This document shows, one piece after another, positions 10,966 to 23,235 of a DNA stretch of 64,000 nt. Where the stretch lies: contig CM037782.1 of the NCBI GenBank assembly GCA_021229015.1, positions 39,952,316 to 40,016,315 of the forward strand. The letters are read 5' to 3'. The notes beneath the pieces were generated by a model. It did no database searches. It was not told where the DNA came from and saw only the letters and a program-made list of their open reading frames with translations. The DNA is from Solen grandis. Taxonomy: Eukaryota; Mollusca; Bivalvia; Adapedonta; Solenidae. Both the position numbers and the translations under genes were made by a program. Position 1 is the stretch's first letter. Every line of letters begins with the position of its first letter.

Positions 10966-11729
10966 AAACATTTGTAAAGAGTTACCCAATGAACACCTGT
11001 GTCAAAAAAATGTTAAACTTGGCTTGCAGTTTTGGAGAACAGCTCCCTATAGTTTTCACTATATACATGTACATATAAGGCAAATTTGCCCCACCCTTGG
11101 TGGCCATGTTTTTTTACAGATCAGAATAATTTTAGCAATCTTGGTAGTGGGTTACATAAAGATCTGTACTAAAATATTTTCAAATCTGACCAGTAGTTTT
11201 GAAGGAGATGATTTTTAAAGTTTTCATCTTTTTTCATTGCCATGGCAACCAGAGTTTTACATGTATCAGGTTTCTTTTAGCAACTTTTGTGAAGGTTCAC
11301 CCAATGATCATCCTTGCCAAGTTTAATCTCCTCTGGTTTCATAGGAGATGTCAGTTTAAGTTTTCAGTATATAAATATAAAGCAAATTAGCCCCGCCCCA
11401 GGTGGCCATGTTTTATTATGGTTAACAGTCTTGGTAGAGCATTAGCCAAGGAACATCTGTACTAAAATATTTTGAAATCTGGTCGGTAGTTTTGAAGGAG
11501 ATGATTTTATAAGTTTTCATATCTTTTTTCTTTCATTACCGAAGCAACCAGAATTTTAGTCCATGGAAAAAAACAGAGACATGCAGAATCCTGATACTTT
11601 AATCTATTCATATACCAAGTTTTATAATATTATCTTAAATGATTTTTAAGTTATCGCAGGATCCAGATTTCCAGACAGACGGAGGGCAAACTTATAGTCC
11701 TCTCCAGTGTAAACACCAGTAGGAGACTA
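10966..11729 (-). mobile_element. Family K element carrying A1-type cores
   Basis: Minus-strand copy with its 5' hairpin at about 11703-11729 (TCTCC ... GTG/CAC ... GGAGA) followed by CCGTCTGTCTGG. The interior holds at least two cores of the A1 type (GCCCC...GGTGGCCATG, CTGTACTAAAAT, TTTTGAAGGAGATGA), the same core that fills family A elements elsewhere. No separate 3' end is seen before the neighbouring K copy. Confidence 0.5.
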
Positions 11730-11819
11730 AAAAAATCTGCAAATGTTCTTAGATACTGAAATTTTTGCCAATGCCTTCAGTCTTTGTTTTGAATATCAAG
11801 TAAATATCTTGATTGTTTT

Positions 11820-13589
11820 TAGCTCGCCTATTCGAAGAACAAGGAGGGCTTTTCTACTCACCTGAGTAGAGTCACCGTAATGGTTAAGTTTTTTGTACCA
11901 CCTCACCCTTAAGGTATTGTTTTGATACTTGGAAAACTTGTATATGACCACCACCCCAACCTGTAGGCAAGAGGGAATAATTCTGTCATGAATTTAAACA
12001 AATTATGTCCCTTTTTTGACTGAGAATCTTGGTTAAGTTTTTTGTACCACTTCACCTTTTCACTGAACCCTTAAGGTATTGTTTTGATACTTGGAATATA
12101 TGTATATGACCACCATCCCAACCTGTAGGCAAGAGGGGATAACTCTGTCATGGATGGATTTTGACCAAATTATGGCCCTTTTTCGACTTAGAGTCTTGGT
12201 TAAGTTTTCCATACCACCTCTTTTTTTCACTGAAACCCTTAAGGTATTGTTTTGATACTTGTAAATGACCATCATCCCAACCTGTAGGCAAGAGGGGATA
12301 ACTCTGTCATGGATTTTGACCAAATTATGGCCCTTTTTCGACTTAGAATCTTGTTAAGTTTTCCATATCACCTCAATTTTTCACTGAACTCCTTAAGTTT
12401 TTTTTTCAATACTTGGAATACTTGTAAATGACCACCATTCCAACCTGTAGGCAAGAGGGGATAACTTTGTCATGGATTTTGACCAAATTATGGCCCTTTC
12501 TTTTACTTAGAATCTTGGTTAAGTTTTCCATATCACCTCAATTTTTCACTGAACCCCTTAAGCTATTGATTTGATACTTGGAGTACTTGTACAGTAGAAC
12601 CTCTCCAAACCGAACATCGTTAAACCGAATTCCTTGCCATTTCGAAGTTTATTTTTGGTCCCGATTTCTTCCCCTTATTTTAAAAAAAAAATTTGTATTT
12701 CGAAGTAAAATTCCGGTCCCGAGGTCGCAATTAATGTACATTTTTCAATTTTTATTTTGAAGTCAAATTTCATAAATTTTCGTGAACTAATTATCGTTCT
12801 TATTATCATTCGTATCCGGGTCAGTAACCCAGTTTATTTTGCGGAGGCAATTGGAGTGATGGCTCAGGCAAGTTTTTCACACCTTTTTTCGAGATTGGGT
12901 TGGGCAACGTGTGTCCCAACGGAAATGTTTATTATTGCTAATCGATGTCTGACAGGTTGCATAATATGCACGTGCCAGAAGAAAAACCCAGGTGTCAGAT
13001 CTTTAGTACATTCCATATCATAGCGTTCGTCACCGGCATGCGACGCTACCTGAAGCAGCAGATCGATGGTAAAAATATGTATCATTGTTTGACATGGTAG
13101 AATGATTATGTTCATCAGAAGCATCTAAGTAGATCATGATATATTTTCATTACTTTTCATAACTTGCAAACAGTATGAATACCTAATAGGTGGTTTTCAT
13201 GGCATAACGATTTCCACAATATGCACCGGTAATGAAAACGCAGACATGCACGCTCACAAACTGAAATTTCCATCGGATTTTTAATCCGAATAATCGTTAT
13301 TTCGAAATTTTCAGCTTGGTCCCAAGGACTTCGATTTAACGAGGTTCTACTGTATATGACCACCATCCCAACCTGTTTGCAAGAGGGGTTAATTCTGTCT
13401 TGGATTTTGACCAAATTTTGGCCCTTTTTAGACTTAGATCTTGGTTAAGTTTTGTACCACCTCATTTTTGCACTGAACCCCTTAAGGTTTTGTTTTGATA
13501 CTTGGAATACTTGTATATGGCCACCATCCCAACCTGTAGGCAAGAGGGTATAACTCTGTCATGGATTTTGACCAAATTATGGCCCTTTT
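11820..13589 (+). repeat. G tandem array (B-like), about 160 bp unit
   Basis: Starts TTTTTAGCTCGCCTATTCG, like family B, and then repeats a unit of about 160 bp six or seven times. Landmarks are CCAACCTGTAGGCAAGAGG, AACTCTGTCATGGATTTTG and CCAAATTATGGCCC. One unit is interrupted by a pogo-like element (12592-13352). The array stops where a family B element starts at 13590. Short open frames here are repeat translations. Confidence 0.75.
12592..13352. mobile_element. pogo/Tigger-like TA element, 761 bp
   Basis: The ends are CAGTAGAACCTC and its inverse GAGGTTCTACTG, flanked by TA on both sides (12590-12591 and 13353-13354). CAGT ends with a TA target are typical of pogo/Tigger elements. Removing it restores the uninterrupted G unit (ACTTG-TA-TATGACCACC), so the insertion is confirmed by sister units. 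No transposase is seen, so it is non-autonomous. Confidence 0.8.
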
Positions 13590-14408
13590 TAGCTCAACTA
13601 TTGGAAGTATATGAGAGCTATTGTAGTCGGCCTTGCGTCGGCGTCGGCATTGCACCTTTTGGCATCAGACAACCAAGGTAGATAACTCTTGATGGAATAT
13701 ATTACAAATTATGCTCCCCTTTTTTAACTTAGAATTTTGGTTAAAGTTTAAAGGATTTCATGCTTTATTCAGTACAGGCATGGGTAGAAACCTTTAATAT
13801 GTTAAGAGGTATCATACCATTAAGGTAGATAACTCTTGATGGAATATATTGCAAATTATAGCCCCTTTTTAACTTAGAAATTTTGGTTAAAGTTTTGCAT
13901 GCAAGGAATTTCATGCTTATATTTCAGTAACCAGGCATGGGTTAGAAATGAAACTTCTTTGATATGTTCAATGGTATTATTCTATAGTGGCAGATTGTTT
14001 TGGCTGAATATTAAGCAGATTAGTGCCACTTTTGACTTAGACTTTCTGGTTAAAGTTTTGCATGCAAGCTACTATCCAGGTTATATCTCAGAAATAGTTT
14101 ATGCTATTGACTAGTTTAGGATAACTCTTGGACTGAATTTTAAACAAATTATGGCCCTTTTCTAACTTGTATACTTGGCTAAAGTTTTGCATGCAGACTG
14201 TTATTACGCTTGTGTCTCAGTAACTAGACATGGGATTGATTTTAGACTTCATGAACCTATTAAAGGGTATTAGACTATCAAGGTATATCATTTTTGACTA
14301 TTATTATATACAGGGTATATGAAAGGCAATAACTGAAAATAAGATTTCATTTGATTTACCAACAAACATTTTGAATAGTCAAGCGTACTGTCCTCTGATA
14401 GCTCTTGT
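13590..14408 (+). mobile_element. Family B hairpin-ended element
   Basis: Begins TAGCTCAACTATTGG with a hairpin closed by GAGAGCTATTG, then GCGTCGGCGTCGGC. Cores contain GGTTAAAGTTTTGCATGCAAG. Ends with CTGTCCTCTGATAG then CTCTTGT. It is inserted in the last G unit at a run of T. Confidence 0.7.
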
Positions 14409-14987
14409 TGTCAAGCCCTCTTGCGGTGAGCTCGACTTAGTTGTCACAATGGCGGTTCGGTGTATTTATGTGCGTGCATAAGTGCGTGCGTGCGTCTGTC
14501 TGGATTTGGTTTTGTCCGGGCTATAACTTCATCATGGATGGCAGGATTCTCAAATAATTTGGCACAAATGTCAAGCTCAGAGAGACAGAGTGTCATGCAC
14601 AAAAACCAGATTAGTAGCTCAAAGGTCAAGGTCACAGATGGAGGTCAAAGGTCAAACACATGTACTTTTTTGCTTGTCCGGGTTGAAACTTGGTCATGGA
14701 TTGAAGGATTCTCAAATAATTTGGCACAAATGTCAAGCTCAGTGAGATGGAGTGTCATGCACAAGAACCAGATTCGTAGCTCAAAGGTCATGGTCACAGA
14801 TGGAGGTCAAAAATCAAAAACATGTACTTTTTTGATTGTCTGGGCTGTAACTTCATCAAGGATGGAAGGATTTTCAAATAATTTGGCACAAATGTCAAGC
14901 TCAGTGAGACAGAGTGTCATGCACAAGAACCAGATTCATAGCTCAAAGGTCACAGATGGAGGTCAAAGTTCAAAAATATGTACTTTT
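14409..14987 (+). mobile_element. Family C repeat, 3' truncated by an A element
   Basis: Starts with TCTTGCGGTGAGCTCGAC and a GTGCGTGCGTGC run, then three cores of about 150 bp with CAAATAATTTGGCACAAATG and CAAAGGTCAAGGTCACAG. The 176-codon open frame here (14460-14990) is only a translation of these repeats. The element stops where a family A copy begins. Confidence 0.65.
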
Positions 14988-16400
14988 TAGCACAACATGC
15001 TCATGGTGAGCTTTTGTGATCACCTTTTGTCCGTCGTCCATAGGCTAATATAGGAAAAACTTGAAAAATCTTCTCCGAAACCACAAGGCATAGAGTTAAG
15101 ATATTTGGTGTGTAGCATGATCTCTACCAAGATTGTTCAAATTATGACCCTGGGGTCAAAATTGGCCCCGCCCCAGGGGTCACTTGATTTAACATAGGCT
15201 AATATAGGAAAAACTTGAAAAATCTTCTCAGAAACCACAAGGCCTGGGGTTTAGATATATGATGTGCAGCATTGTCTAGTAGATCACAACCAAGTTTGTT
15301 CAAATCATGGCCCTGGGGTCAAGTTTGGTCCCGCCAAGGGGTCCCTGATTTTACATAGGCTAATATAGAAAAAAACTTGAAAAATCTTCTTCTCAGAAAC
15401 CACAAGGCCTGGAGTTTAGATATTTGGTATGTAGCATTGTCTATGGGTCTCTACCACATTTTTCCCAGCACCAGGGGTCACTTGATTAAACATAGGCTAA
15501 TATAGAAAAAAAAACTTGAAAAATCTTCTTCTCAGAAACCACAAGGCCTGGAGTTTAGATATTTGGTATGTAGCATTGTCTACTGGGTCTCTACCACATT
15601 TTTACAAATCATGACCATTGGGTCAAATTCAGTGTCGGAGACCCAAGGCTGCCTATATTACATCTGTATGAAGGAACGGAATAAGCGCTCGTGGGTCTTC
15701 GACGCTGGGTCAAATTTGGCCCCACCAAAGGGGTCCCTGATTTTAATAGACTAATATAGGGAAAAACCACAAGGCCTGGTGTGTAGCATTGTCTAGTGGA
15801 TCTCTTCTAAGTTTGTTCAAATCATGAACCTGGGGTCAAAATTGGCCCCACCCCAGGGGTCACTTGATTTAACATAGACTAATATAGGAGAAACCTGAAA
15901 AAACTCTTCTTCTCAGAAATCACAAAGCCTGGAGTTTAGATACTTGGTATGTAACATGGGCTAATATACCTCTACCAAGTTTGTTCAAATCATGAATCAT
16001 GCATTGTCTAGTGGATCTATACTTAGTTTGTTCAAATCATGGCCCTGGGGTCAAATTTGGCCCCGCCATAGGGGTCACCTGATTTTACATAGGCTTATAT
16101 AGAAATAACTTGAAAATTCTTCTTTTTAGAAAACTAGAAAAAAGGGGTTTCCCCGCCCCAAGGATCACTTGATTTTACATAGACTTATTTTGGAAAAAAA
16201 ACTAGAAAAATCTTCTTCTCAAAAACAACAAGGTCTGGAGTTTAGATATTTGGTATGTAACATGTGTAGCATTGTCTAGTGGATCTCTTCTAAGTTTGTT
16301 CAAATCATGACCCAGGGGTCAAATTGGCTCTGCCCCAGGGGTCACTTGATTAGCCTAATGATACCAGGTGAGCGATCCAGGGCCATCATGGCCCTCTTGT
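14988..16400 (+). mobile_element. Family A element, A2 cores, damaged 5' hairpin
   Basis: Starts TAGC directly followed by ACAACATGCTC, so the left arm of the outer stem (about 10 bases) is missing. About seven A2 cores follow (CCTGGGGTCAAAATTGG, GGCTAATATAGG, CAGAAACCACAAGGCC). Ends with CAGGTGAGCGATCC, the GGGCC/GGCCC hairpin and CTCTTGT. Confidence 0.75.
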
Positions 16401-16434
16401 TTTATCAGGAGGGATGAAACAAGTTTTTTTTTGT

Positions 16435-17467
16435 TAGCTCACCTGAGCACAACGTGCTCAAGGTGAGCTTTTGTGATCACCCTTCATCCGTCGTCATGCG
16501 TCGTCAACAATTTGCTTTAAACGACATCTCTGAAACCGCTGGACAGAATTTAATGAAACTTGACAGGAATGTTCCTTGGGTGAGGCTCTACAAAAGTTGC
16601 TAAAATAAAGTTGATCCATGAAGAACTCTGGTTGCCATGGCTACAAAAAGAAAAATAATTTGAAAACTTTAAAAATCATCTCCTTCAAAACTACTGGCCA
16701 GATTTCAAAATAATTTGGTACAGATGTTCCTTGGGTCAACCTCTACCAAAGTTGCTAAAATTATTCCGATCCGTAAAAAAACATGGCCGCCAGGGGTGGG
16801 GCTTATTTGCCTTATATGTATATAGAGAAACCTTTAAACAACATCTCCTCTGAAGCCACTGGACAGAATTTGATTAAACTTGGCAGGGATGATCCTTGGG
16901 TCAACCTTCACAAAAGTTGCTAAAAATAAACTTGATCCATGTAGAACTCTGGTTGCCATGGCAACAAAAAGAAAAAATGAAAACTTTAAAAATCATCTTC
17001 TTCAAAACTACTGGCCAGATTTTAAAATAAATTGGTACAGATGTTCCTTGGGTCAACCTCTACCAAAGTTGCTAAAATTATTCCGATCCGTAAAAAAACA
17101 TGGCCGCCAGGGGCAGGGCTTATTTGCCTAGTTGTCTAGTTGATTTTTACCAAGTTTGTTCAAATCATGACGCTGGGGTCAAAATTGGCCCCGCTCCAGG
17201 GATCACTTGATTTTACATAGACTTATACTGGAAAAAAATTTAGAAAAATCTTCAAGGTCTGGAGTTTATATATTTGGTATGTAACATGAGCTAATAGACC
17301 TCTACCAAGTAGAGTGTGGTAGTGTGTAGCATTGTCTAGTCGATTCTTACCAACTTTGTTCAAATCATGACCCTGGGGTCAAAATTGGCTCTGCCCCAGG
17401 GCTCACTTGATTTTACATAGCCTAATGATACCAGGTGAGCGATCCAGGGCCATCATGGCCCTCTTGT
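16435..17467 (+). mobile_element. Family A element, A1/A2 mosaic
   Basis: Intact 5' end (TAGCTCACCTGAGCAC with the paired GTGCTCA...GGTGAGC) and CGTCGTC run. Two A1 cores follow (GGGTCAACCTCTACC, GGTTGCCATGGC), then at about 17130 the sequence switches to A2 cores and the usual 3' hairpin and CTCTTGT. One element thus carries two different core types. Confidence 0.75.
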
Positions 17468-17752
17468 TTCTTTTTTTGCTGTTTGGTATTTTAAGACATT
17501 GGAGATTAAAATTGGAAATACTGTTTAGATATTACCACAAATCTTTGGAGTAAAAGAAAAGGATATATTGATCAGTTCAGGAGTTCAGTTTTTTTTTTTA
17601 ATTTTGTATTCAAAGTGGAAAATCACAACTTTCTGGCCTTGAAATATAGCTGAGTGCTGGCTATAAAAACAGCTTAAAAAAGACGTGTTAGTCCATGTTA
17701 CACTGTCAAGTGCATTGTGGTTTCTAGATATAGGCTGTAAGGACAGTCACTA

Positions 17753-18825
17753 CTGTGAAATCTTTTTATTTCGTGGGGATGAAATTTCGTGGATTCAGTG
17801 AAAAAAACATGTTCGTGGGGACAAGAATTCGTGGATTTGTGCGTTAGAAAAAAAAAATATTTATTTATTTCAACGTTATCTGGACGTTGATTCGAAGACC
17901 TTTACAAAATTTAAGTTGAAAAGAATGCAGCCTAATATTGATCATAATATGTTAATGACATGACATTTAGTATATGTTAAGATCTGTTTTCAGAACTTAC
18001 TTTTAGGGAGCGTTAATCAGACCAAAGTAAGTGTAATAAATCTAAGCTTGTGGCCATATAATTTTCGTAATATTTCGGCCATGTATTGCTTAGGATAAAA
18101 ACCGAGGTCACCACAGTTATGGCACAGCATGATATCCCGGACCCACTGGTCATCAACTGGGGCTAGACAGGATATCCTGTAGTGCCTGGGGGCAAGTGGA
18201 CAATGGGGGCACAGCAGGTGTCAAATCAGTCGTCTTGATGACAACGACAAATCACTGTGCTATATTGGCCATAATACAGGGTGGATCTCTTTTACCCATG
18301 CAGCTTATCTACGCAGGAACTTGAAGACACTCGTGTACTCAAAAAAATTATGACACAATTTGTAATGAAGCAAAACTTCACAAATGAAAGGATAAAACGA
18401 GTAATATATATACATGTACATATATCATGTATATATTATAAAACTATGTACCATAAAACACGACTAGTACAGCAACCGCAGTATAAACAAAAGTGGGTGG
18501 AGTACTGTAAATTATGGTGGAAACCAACACAAAATTAGTTGCACTTGTACATTAAACACAAAAAGTAACACAACTAACATTACGAAGTTTCCTTTGGCGA
18601 TTTGTTTATTTGCTTTTTAATACATTATATTCCAGAACATAAACTTTATTTATATTATTGAACTCAATTTACTCGAGTCTGTTGGGGTATGGGAGAAGGT
18701 CGTCATTATCGGCGAGCTAAATGACATGATAAATGAAAACTTTTCGTGGGGACATAAATTCGTGGATAGCGGCGTCCACGAAATCAACGAAAATTAATCC
18801 CCCACGAAATATTATGATTTTACAG
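17753..18825. mobile_element. TIR element with TA target, about 1.07 kb
   Basis: Inverted ends: CTGTGAAATC...TTATTTCGTGGGG on the left, and CCCCCACGAAATA...GATTTTACAG on the right. Further inverted TTCGTGGGGACA and ATTCGTGGAT motifs lie inside, giving arms of about 60-90 bp. TA flanks both sides. No transposase frame is recognised. Confidence 0.7.
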
Positions 18826-19139
18826 TATATATTCATATATATTCATAACATAGTCATTATAGTAAAAAAGGGAAAAGTTCCACTATAGGCAAAATCATAG
18901 CAATCATAGTCAAAAATAGTCAAAAACATAATTACTTTTGTCATCGAAAACAGCCACTTTACTCATAAAACAGCTATATAGGTAAAAACATAGCCCTCCT
19001 ATAGTCAAAGTCATAGCAATTATGATACAAAACAAGAAAGTCAGTAGAACTGACAGATGCTCCCTGAAGAACGTCGTCGTTACAAATAAGGCCTTGGTCA
19101 ATTGGTGGGTGGATATGTTAAGGACCGGAATGGGATCAG

Positions 19140-19256
19140 CACATGCTTATCATGTATAGAATCCAGGTAATGCGCATCACCTCTTGGTAATAAAGCTTCA
19201 CATAAAAAGTTTTGTTGAAATCAAGCCGTTAGTTCCTGTCCGGACAAGGAAAGTGT

Positions 19257-19288
<32 letters not shown>

Positions 19289-19327
19289 AAGCGGCGACTA
19301 TATGCGTCACCTTCAGTGAGCATAAAA
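19140..19327 (-). mobile_element. Family J 5' end and core (fragment)
   Basis: On the minus strand it starts TATGCTCACTGAAGGTGACGC (hairpin) followed by a CCGTCCGTTCG run and one core (AAGCTTTATTACCAAGAGG on the minus strand). The 3' end is not found. Confidence 0.5.
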
Positions 19328-19359
19328 AAAGGTAAAAAAAAGCTCTTAACTCTCTAAAC

Positions 19360-19660
19360 AGTAAACCATATTATATATTCTTGTTCCTTTTGAGGAGACA
19401 GAAGATAAAATGGTAAATACTTTGGTGTCCCCCAAGATCACACAGGGGTCAGGCCCCACCCCCAAAATTTTACTTAGGACCTTTCAGCTCAAAGCTGTTG
19501 AAATCCCCATTCCTAAATCATATCTATTCTCATCAGATGAGATGTTTTACCAACTCTAATTTGGAGACTTAGTAACAGTTTACTATTTAATATGATAATA
19601 CATGTTACTCATCAGATCTTTCATTGATTTTTTTAAAGTTTTTATACTACTGAAAATTAA
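19360..19660. repeat. Family H fragment
   Basis: Contains the H landmarks GGTCAGGCCCCACCCCC, TACTTAGGACCTTTCAG and CATCAGATGAGATG, diverged from the array at 37.6 kb. No ends are defined. Confidence 0.45.
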
Positions 19661-19859
19661 GTCATACATTTCAATGTGTGCTCATATCAAAGAGGTTAAC
19701 CAACACTCTTGACATATGACTGGATATTTGAAATAGTGTATAATGGCCTAAACAACAATTAGCTGACATGATTATGACTGACATTACTAGCATATTGAAT
19801 TTTGTGGGGTTTTGTTTAAATGATATCTCCTGTTAAATTAGGCAAATGACATGAATATC

Positions 19860-20594
19860 AGTCAACAACATGGTAGTAGGGGCCATAACTCTCTTAAAAA
19901 TTGAGGAACCAGGTCACGTCAACGATATGCGTATCTACTCTTGGTAATAAAGCTTCCCATAAAGTTTCATTGAATTCAAGCCATTAGTTCCTGAGAAATA
20001 GCCCGGACAAGAATCATGCAACATGAACTATAGGCCAAAAAGTCAAGGGGCCATAACTCTGTGAAAAATTGAGGAACCAGGTCACGCCGACGATATGCGT
20101 ATCTACTCTTGGTGATAAAGCTTCCCATAAAGTTTTGTTGAATTCAAGCCATTAGTTCCTGAGAAATAGCCCGGACAAGAATCATGCAATATGTACTATA
20201 GGCCAAAAAGTCAAGGGGCCTTAACTCCTTGAAAAATTTAGGAATCGGGTCATGCTGACGATATGCGCATCTCCTCTTGGTAATAAAGCTTCCCATAAAG
20301 TTTCGTTGAATTCAAGCCATCAGTTCCTGAGAAATAGCCCGGACAAGAATCATGCAATATGTACTATAGGCCGAAAAGTCAATGGGCCATAACTCTTTGA
20401 AAAATTTAGGAAATGGGTCATGCTGAGGATATGCGCACCTCCTCTTGCTAATAAAGCTTCCCATAAAGTTTCGTTGAATTCAAGCTGTCAGTTCCTGAGA
20501 AATAGTCCGGACAAGGAAAGTGAGACGGACGAACAGAAGGAAGGACGGACGGACGAAGCGGCAACTATATGCGTCACCTTCGGTGAGCATAAAA
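19860..20594 (-). mobile_element. Family J element, about four cores of 170 bp
   Basis: Minus-strand 5' end at 20594: TATGCTCACCGAAGGTGACG hairpin, then CCGTCCGTCCTTCC. Four tandem cores of about 170 bp (on the plus strand: GGGCCATAACTCT, CTCCTCTTGGTAATAAAGC, GTTCCTGAGAAATAGCC) extend to about 19860. The 3' end is not clear. Confidence 0.6.
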
Positions 20595-21209
20595 ATAGCT
20601 CCACTATAGTATATTTAAAAAAAATTCAAGAACACAAAAAATTAGTTCCACTTTAAAAAAAAAAGCAATGAAATTATAATCATAAACATAGCCTTTCGGT
20701 TAAAAAAAAAGGGTCAACTGTAGTCAAAAACAAATTCAAATGTGAATTCCTAGGACTACTTTTTGACAGTTTGACTGTGGTTGATTTCTTACTGTTTCTT
20801 TATCACCACCATGCTTCCTCAGAATGACTATGTTTTGAATGTGATGTAACTGCTTCCTTTTTCTTTCCTTTCTTTGCAGCGCTTCAAAAAGAAGGTGGTT
20901 ATTTTTCATCTCTCATTTTACTTCAGTCCAATAAATTGTCCTTCCCAGTCCTTGGCCTTTTTATGTCAAACTTTGCACCATGTTCCTCTACTATAGGTAT
21001 TCAGTATTGAATGAAATAAATTATAATCCTCTTCTCCTTGAATGGCAATCTTAGAATTCTCTTTACAATGCAGTAATAACAAAGATGTTCATACCCACTT
21101 CACACAGTGGCTGGCACATATAGTTTTATCCCTATCTATCATTCCGAATACAACTCCTTTTTGGACTTGTTCAAAGATATTGCATTTTTTTTTTTCAACA
21201 TTTTTTTGG

Positions 21210-23235
21210 TTCAGCTGAGCACAATGTGCTCATGGTGAGCTAATGTGGTTGCCTTTTTGTCTGTCATTCTGTGCATCCAGCATCAACAATTTTCTTTAAA
21301 CAACATCTCCTCCTTAATTACTGGGCCAATTTTTTTTGAAAATTACCTGTGATGTTCCTTACATGAAGCTCTATCAAATTTGTTCAAATGGTTTCATTCC
21401 GTTTCATATCTGGGTCACAGAAGCTAAAAGTAGATTTTTAAAGTGAAACTTGGTTTCATTTTTAGCTCGACTATTCGTAGAATATGAGAGCTATTGTAGT
21501 CACCCTGGCGTCGGCGTCGGCGTTGCAGCTTTTGGTTAAAGTTTTGCGTGCAAGTTACTATCAACCTTATATCTCAATAACCATTTATGGTATTGACTTG
21601 AAAGTTAATAAATATGTTCAGGGGCATCAGACAAGCAAGGTAGATAACTCTTGACTGAATTTAATATGAATTATGGCCCCTTTTTAACTTAAAAATTTTG
21701 GTTAAAGTTTTGCATGCAATAGAAACTTTGGTTAAAGTTTTGCGTGCAAGTACTCTCATGCTTAATCTCAGTATCAAGCATGCGATTGATTTGAAACATC
21801 TTTAATATGTTTAGGAGTATCATACCTTCATGGTAGATAACTCTTGATAGAAGTTGTTACAAATTATTGCCCCTTTTTAACTTAGACATTTTGGTTAAAG
21901 TTTTGCATGCAAGGTACTTTCATGCTAACATCTCAGTATCCAGGTATGGGATTGATTTGAGATATCTGTAATACATTTAGGGGTATCATACTTTCATGGT
22001 AGATAACTCTTAATGGAATATGTTACAAATTATTGCCCTTTTTAACTTAGAAATTTTGGTTAAAGTTTTGCATGCAAGTCAGTATCCAGGCATGGGATTG
22101 ATTTGAAACATCTTGAATATGCTTAGGGGTATCATACTATCAAGGCTGATAACTTTTGATGGAATATATTACCAGTTATGGCCCCCTTTTAACTTAGAAT
22201 TATGGTTAAAGTTTTGCATTCAAGCTACTATCCAGCTTATATCTCAGAAATTGCTTGTGGAATTGACTAGAAAGTTAAGGTGTGTCTTCAAGGGCATCAG
22301 AAAACAGGAGGATAACTTTTGGACTGATGCAAATTATGGCCCTTTTCTAACATGGATTTTTGGTTTAAGTTTTGCATGCACAATGTTATTGTGCTTATGT
22401 CTCAGTAACTAGGCATAGGATTGATTTTAGACATCATAAATATATTAAGGGGTATCAGACTATCAAGGTATATCATTTTTTACTATTACTATGAAGGGCA
22501 AGAATTTAAATAGATTTCATTTGATTTACCAACAAGCATTTTGAATAGTCGAGCGTGCTGTCCTCTGACAGCTCTTGTTTTTTGTAGACTTACATAGAAA
22601 AACTAGAAAAATCTTCTTGTCAGAAAAAACAAGGCCTGGAGTTTAGATATTTGGTGTGTAACATAGCTTAGAAGACCTCAACCAAGTTTGTTCAAATCCT
22701 GGCCATGGGGTCAAATTTGGCCCTGCCAGGGGTCATTTGATTTTATATAGACTTATTCAGGAAAAACTAGAAAAATCTTCTTCTCAGAAACCGCAAGGTC
22801 TTGAGTTTAATATGTGGTGTGTAACATGGCCTAGTGAACCTCTACCAAGTTCAAATCATGGCCCTGGGGTCAATATTTGCCCTGCCCTTGGGGTCACTTG
22901 ATTTTAAATAGACTTGTATAGGAAAACCCTCAAAAGATCTTCTCAAAAACCACAAAGTCTGGGGTTAAGATGTTTACTAGTGGACCTCAACCAAGTCGGG
23001 CCAAGTAATGGCCCTAGTGTTAAAATTGACCCCACCCCAGGGGTCAAATGATTTTAAATAGACTTATTATAGTTATGACCTTCAAAATTTTGATGGAGGT
23101 ACAGTTTTTGTGTGGAATTTAGATGATCTTGCTATAATTCTGCATGGATTATGTATTCAGTATGACTCATAATAATTGGCAATGATAGCAATTTATTCTC
23201 AGGTGAGCTATTTAGGGCCATCTTGACCCTCTTGT
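21210..23235 (+). mobile_element. Family A element split by a family B insertion
   Basis: The degenerate start (CAGCTGAGCACAATGTGCTC) has lost the outer stem arm. The first part ends at 21462, and A-type cores resume at 22579 (AGACTTACATAG, AAAACTAGAAAAATC) after a complete family B copy. The 3' end is GGTGAGCTATTTAGGGCC...CTCTTGT at about 23235. Confidence 0.65.
21463..22578 (+). mobile_element. Family B element nested in family A
   Basis: A complete copy. The 5' hairpin is TAGCTC...GAGCTA with inner TATTC/GAATA, followed by GGCGTCGGCGTCGGCG. Five or six cores carry GGTTAAAGTTTTGCATGC. The 3' hairpin GCTGTC/GACAGC is followed by TCTTGT. It is inserted at a run of T inside the family A copy. 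Confidence 0.8.

Noticed and set aside
12757..13023. 88-codon open frame inside the pogo-like element
   Set aside because: No helix-turn-helix or DDE features; the element is too short to encode a transposase.
14460..14990. 176-codon open frame
   Set aside because: It is three tandem family C cores read through; the peptide repeats in step with the DNA unit and has no domain.
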